From assembly GCA_900545655.1 (NCBI GenBank), contig UQZY01000040.1, positions 1 to 15,796 on the forward strand: a DNA stretch of 15,796 nt, written 5' to 3'. This DNA comes from an uncultured Oscillospiraceae bacterium (GTDB lineage Bacteria; Bacillota; Clostridia; Oscillospirales; Acutalibacteraceae). The position numbers were made by a program, and so were the translations under genes. Position 1 is the stretch's first letter. Each line of letters begins with the position of its first letter. Under the pieces are notes generated by a model. That model had not been told where the DNA came from. It made no database searches and was given only the letters and a program-made list of their open reading frames with translations. Of the stretch, positions 13,279 to 15,796 are shown one piece after another.

Positions 13279-14127
13279 ATGATTGTACTTGTTACCGGAG
13301 CACACGGACAGCTTGGAAGCGACGTTGTCACAGAACTTGAAAAACGTGGCTTTGAAGTTATTGCCCCTACTCATAAGGAGTTTGACATAACCAATCAGGG
13401 CCTTATCCTGCAGTGGTTTGAACACAAAAAAATTGAAGCGGTTGTACATTGCGCAGCATATACGGCGGTTGACCTTGCCCAGGAGGAGCACTTTAAGTGT
13501 CATAACCTGAATGCCTCCGCCACGAGGTCTCTCGCAAAGCAGTGCAGCCGGCTTGAAATCCCCATGGTGTATATCAGCACGGACTATGTTTTTCCCGGCA
13601 CGGGAGACACACCGTATGAGGTAAATGACAAAAAGGGTCCTATGAATGAATACGGACTTTCAAAGCTTGCGGGTGAAGAGGATGTCAGAAGATTTTGCTC
13701 AAAGTATTTTATCGTAAGGGTATCTTGGCTTTTCGGTAAAAACGGACGCAACTTTGTTTCCACGATACTGAGCCTTGCGGATACCAAGGAGCAGATTTCC
13801 GTTGTTTCGGACCAGATAGGTTCACCTACATACACAAAGGATCTGGCTCCGCTCATATGCGATATGCTTTCATCTGAAAAATACGGTGTCTACCATGCGA
13901 CAAACGAGGGCTTTACCAGCTTTTATGAATTTGCGGAGGAGATTGTGAGACAGTCTGGAAAAACTCTCAGGATAAATCCCGTTTCATCGGAAAAGTACAA
14001 TTCACCCGCAAAAAGGCCGAAAAATTCAAGACTCTCAAAGGATTCTCTGACCAAGGCGGGCTTTTCACTTTTGCCGCCGTGGCAGGATGCCCTTCACAGA
14101 TATCTCCTGGAAATAGGTGAAGTGTAG
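13279..14127 (+). CDS. rmlD: dTDP-4-dehydrorhamnose reductase
   Basis: RmlD reduces dTDP-4-keto-L-rhamnose with NAD(P)H to dTDP-L-rhamnose, the last step. The 282-residue short-chain dehydrogenase fold shows the cofactor motif TGAHGQLG (6-13), the HCAAYTAVD stretch (58-65), catalytic S100-T-D-Y-V-F, and the Y125-x3-K129 pair, followed by the VSWLFG and D-Q-I-G-S-P-T substrate motifs. The start ATG has AAAGGAG about 9 bases upstream. A 73-base gap separates it from rmlC, with no terminator, so it is likely the last gene of the same operon. The dehydratase gene rmlB, which acts between RmlA and RmlC, is not in the window. Confidence 0.95.
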   Translation: MIVLVTGAHGQLGSDVVTELEKRGFEVIAPTHKEFDITNQGLILQWFEHKKIEAVVHCAAYTAVDLAQEEHFKCHNLNASATRSLAKQCSRLEIPMVYISTDYVFPGTGDTPYEVNDKKGPMNEYGLSKLAGEEDVRRFCSKYFIVRVSWLFGKNGRNFVSTILSLADTKEQISVVSDQIGSPTYTKDLAPLICDMLSSEKYGVYHATNEGFTSFYEFAEEIVRQSGKTLRINPVSSEKYNSPAKRPKNSRLSKDSLTKAGFSLLPPWQDALHRYLLEIGEV

Positions 14128-14171
14128 TCTGGTCATATAGCGGATACAATCTAAAAAACGCACTTTAAAGC

Positions 14172-14200
14172 ACAGTCTCTTATCAGAGGCTGTTTTTTTT
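14172..14200 (+). terminator. Rho-independent terminator of the rml operon
   Basis: ACAGTCTCT / AGAGGCTGT (one G-T pair) with a TATC loop is followed by eight T residues. Confidence 0.88.
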
Positions 14201-14237
14201 GTCATTATTTTGTAACTGATATTGTTGTTATTCCTTG

Positions 14238-14265
14238 TTGACATTATCTGTAAGCAGCGCATAAT
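14238..14265 (+). promoter_or_regulatory. Sigma-A promoter of the first TetR-type gene
   Basis: A perfect TTGACA (14238-14243) and CATAAT (14260-14265) are separated by 16 bases. A leader of about 115 bases follows. It contains two copies of TCAGTGA (14323 and 14349) and no clear terminator. Confidence 0.6.
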
Positions 14266-14291
14266 AACATATGTTATATAACGCATGTTAT
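14264..14291. promoter_or_regulatory. Two head-to-tail 14-bp palindromic operators
   Basis: ATAACATATGTTAT (14264-14277) is a perfect palindrome. It is followed without a gap by ATAACGCATGTTAT (14278-14291), same arms with a slightly altered centre. They begin at the -10 box and cover the transcription start, the usual place for autorepression by a TetR-family dimer. The regulator encoded just downstream is the natural candidate. Confidence 0.65.
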
Positions 14292-14387
14292 GTAATGATT
14301 CAAAGCCTGATTTTGGATGTTTTCAGTGAGACTTTTTTATGCTTGTTCTCAGTGACATGACTTTTTAAAAAGGAGTATGAAGACAAA

Positions 14388-15054
14388 ATGCCTCCTAAAA
14401 CGAAATTCACAAAAGAAGAAATAGTGGATGCTGCATATGAAATTCTTCGCGTGGAAGGTGAAGAAGCGCTTGCGGCACGAGAGGTCGGAAAGAGATTGGG
14501 AACATCATCTTCTCCCATCTTTACGGTTTTTTCAAGCATGGGAGAGTTGAAGGATGCTGCTCTGAAAAAAGCGACAGATAAGTTTATCGAATATATGAAT
14601 GTTGCGGATGAATACTATCCTGCATACAAAAAACGCGGTATGCAGTGGATAAAATTCGCAAAGGATGAACCTGTTCTTTTCGGTATACTGTTTATGAAAA
14701 GAAATGTAGGTGACGGTGAAAGGGCATTTTTTTTCTGCACTTGAAAGTATACCGTTTGATAAAGGAAAGGACATTGAGTATATCATACATAATTACAATG
14801 CCACGCCGGATCAGGCTGAGCACATGTTCAGGCAGATGTGGATTTTTTCATATGGAATGTGCGTTCTTGTTGCTACCGGTGTATGTGATTTTTCTGAAAA
14901 TGAAATAGTGAAAAGTCTCGGGGAGATGTTTAAGGGAACGGTATATGTTATAAAGACAGAAAATGACGAAAGCGTTGAGATAAGTCCGGTTGGAATAAAC
15001 GGAAAAGAAAGTAAAGAGATGAAAAAGCGTTCACCGGATTTTAAGAAGAGCTGA
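14388..15054 (+). pseudogene. TetR/AcrR-family regulator, frameshifted at a T8 run
   Basis: The first frame (14388-14744) gives an N-terminal helix-turn-helix (about residues 28-58: ALAAREVGKRLGTSSSPIF...) and the start of the ligand domain, then ends AFFFCT-stop. The rest of the ligand domain continues in the +1-shifted frame up to 15054 (AFFSALESIPFD..., then WIFSYGMCVLVATG). Removing one T from the run of eight at 14727-14734 restores one 221-residue protein, a normal TetR size. So either the gene is recently broken, switches by slippage, or the sequence has an error. AAAGGAG lies about 12 bases before the ATG. The gene precedes an ABC transporter gene, a typical drug- or stress-responsive arrangement. 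Confidence 0.85.
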
Positions 15055-15130
15055 AGGTTAAAATCAAATATTTAATGGGAACACATAAGATACTTGTGTA
15101 AAAGTTTTAGTTTCATAAGGAGAGAAATAT

Positions 15131-15448
15131 ATGCTTAAAATTACAAATCTGACAAAGACCTACGGAGAAAAAAAGGCTGTTGATAACCTTTCACTTCATA
15201 TTTCTCCCGGTGAAATCTATGGTTTTATCGGTCACAATGGTGCTGGTAAAACTACAACGATAAAGGCATGCACCGGAATAATGCAGTTTGATGCAGGCGA
15301 GATTTTTATTGACGGAACATCAATAAAGTCGGATCCTATCACTTGTAAGAAAAAGCTTGCCTACATACCGGATAATCCGGATCTTTATGAGTTTATGACA
15401 GGAATAAAATATCTGAATTTTATCGCTATCGTTATCAGAAAAAAGTGA
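15131..15448 (+). pseudogene. ABC transporter ATPase, truncated after the first third
   Basis: The ORF begins like a complete ABC-2 type ATPase. It has Walker A GHNGAGKTTT (34-43), a DGTSI turn, and a Q-loop region YIPDNPDLYEFMTG (78-91) characteristic of the CcmA/YxlF-type efflux ATPases. About residue 99 homology stops; six unrelated residues follow and the frame closes at 105. The signature LSGGQ, Walker B and switch histidine are absent, so it cannot be an active ATPase. The ATG has AAGGAGAG about 8 bases upstream and lies 76 bases after the TetR-type gene, probably in the same operon. The break coincides with a change in base composition (see the junction near 15427). Confidence 0.85.
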
Positions 15449-15475
15449 ATAGCGGCGAAACGTCGCAGTTACCTC

Positions 15476-15504
15476 TTGACAGGGGAACGGTCGTTAGCTA
15501 TAAT
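15476..15504 (+). promoter_or_regulatory. Consensus sigma-A promoter of the second TetR gene
   Basis: TTGACA (15476-15481), a 17-base spacer and TATAAT (15499-15504): a full match to the consensus. Confidence 0.85.
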
Positions 15505-15524
15505 ATAGGCAATCGGTCGTTAGC
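15488..15524 (+). promoter_or_regulatory. Duplicated operator around the -10 of the second TetR gene
   Basis: CGGTCGTTAGC occurs at 15488-15498 (in the spacer) and again at 15514-15524 (after the start), 26 bases apart. The first copy lies in AACG-GT-CGTT, a palindromic core often seen in TetR-family operators. Repression of the adjacent gene by its own product is the likely role. Confidence 0.65.
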
Positions 15525-15543
15525 CGGGTCGGGAGGAACGGAT

Positions 15544-15796
15544 GTGAACAGTAAATCGACAAAGGACAGGATTCTGGATTCGGCGCTCACCCTGTTTGCC
15601 GATAAGGGCTATGACGGGGTGGGCGTTGACCTGATTGCGGAGAAGGCGGGGCTCAAGGGTCCGTCCCTTTACAAGCACTTTGGGGGCAAAGAGGCGATTC
15701 TTGACGCGCTTATCGGTAAGGTCGAGGACTATTATGAGATGCACATCGGCTCTGAGCTGCATCCCGGTATTATTCCTTCCTCCATGAGCGAATTGA
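15544..15796 (+). CDS. TetR/AcrR-family regulator, N-terminal part (cut by window edge)
   Basis: The 84 visible residues start at GTG 15544, with GGGAGG 7 bases upstream; the ATG at 15542 runs straight into a stop. The TetR_N helix-turn-helix is clear: ILDSALTLFADKGYDGV (10-26), then VDLIAEKAGLKGPSLYKHFGGKEAILDAL (28-56). The ligand-binding domain continues outside the window. Codon use (many GGG, GCG, CTG, CTC) and base composition are GC-richer than in the genes to the left. With a consensus promoter and duplicated operator, it is likely autoregulated; the target genes are not visible. Confidence 0.9.
   Translation, partial: MNSKSTKDRILDSALTLFADKGYDGVGVDLIAEKAGLKGPSLYKHFGGKEAILDALIGKVEDYYEMHIGSELHPGIIPSSMSEL

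Noticed and set aside
14742..14744. Selenocysteine at the internal TGA of the first TetR-type gene
   Set aside because: The homologous sequence continues in the shifted frame, not after the TGA; a one-base slip in the T run explains it more simply.
1..15796. CRISPR arrays, tRNA or rRNA genes, complete insertion sequences
   Set aside because: No regularly spaced repeats, tRNA-like cloverleaf sequences, rRNA signatures or transposase ORFs were seen.

Overview
The window looks like a chromosomal segment from an endospore-forming Firmicute of the class Clostridia. The clearest taxonomic marker is a small alpha/beta-type acid-soluble spore protein at 713-904. Strong AGGAGG-like ribosome binding sites, TTG and GTG starts, T-tailed hairpin terminators and a DUF6273 domain (common in gut clostridia) fit this. 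Moderate GC genes alternate with one clearly AT-rich block (about 6374-8182) and one GC-richer block (about 15430 to the end), so the segment is not homogeneous.

Layout. 1-498 is the 3' part of an MFS permease, closed by a terminator. 713-904 is the spore protein, facing a five-gene minus-strand peptide/nickel-type ABC importer operon (lipoprotein, two ATPases, two permeases; 6223 down to 958), with one bidirectional terminator between them. The divergent region 6224-6484 holds promoters for the importer (minus) and for an AT-rich accessory gene (plus). That gene is an in-frame fusion of most of a superfamily-1 helicase with a membrane-anchored TPR/DUF6273 protein. Between 8183 and 8490 lies a compact locus with two facing promoters, related inverted end sequences, a strong ribosome binding site and a 15-codon ORF; it resembles a type I toxin-antitoxin module. 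8491-11333 (minus) is a two-gene overlapping operon of FAD-dependent oxidoreductases (COG2509-like and HI0933/YhiN-like).

From 11692 to 14127 a plus-strand operon encodes dTDP-rhamnose enzymes RmlA, RmlC and RmlD; rmlB is not in the window. After its terminator comes a TetR-type regulator with tandem palindromic operators in its promoter, broken by a one-base frameshift in a T8 run. It is followed by the first third of an ABC-2 type ATPase, which stops abruptly at a sequence junction near 15427. Beyond the junction is a second, GC-richer TetR regulator with a consensus promoter and duplicated operator; it runs off the window.

The most interesting items are the helicase-membrane-DUF6273 chimera, the mini-ORF locus at 8224-8494, the loss of all four iron-sulfur cysteines in the OppD/DppD-like ATPase, and the frameshifted regulator next to a truncated transporter and a composition break. 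All calls come from reading the sequence; no database search was possible.
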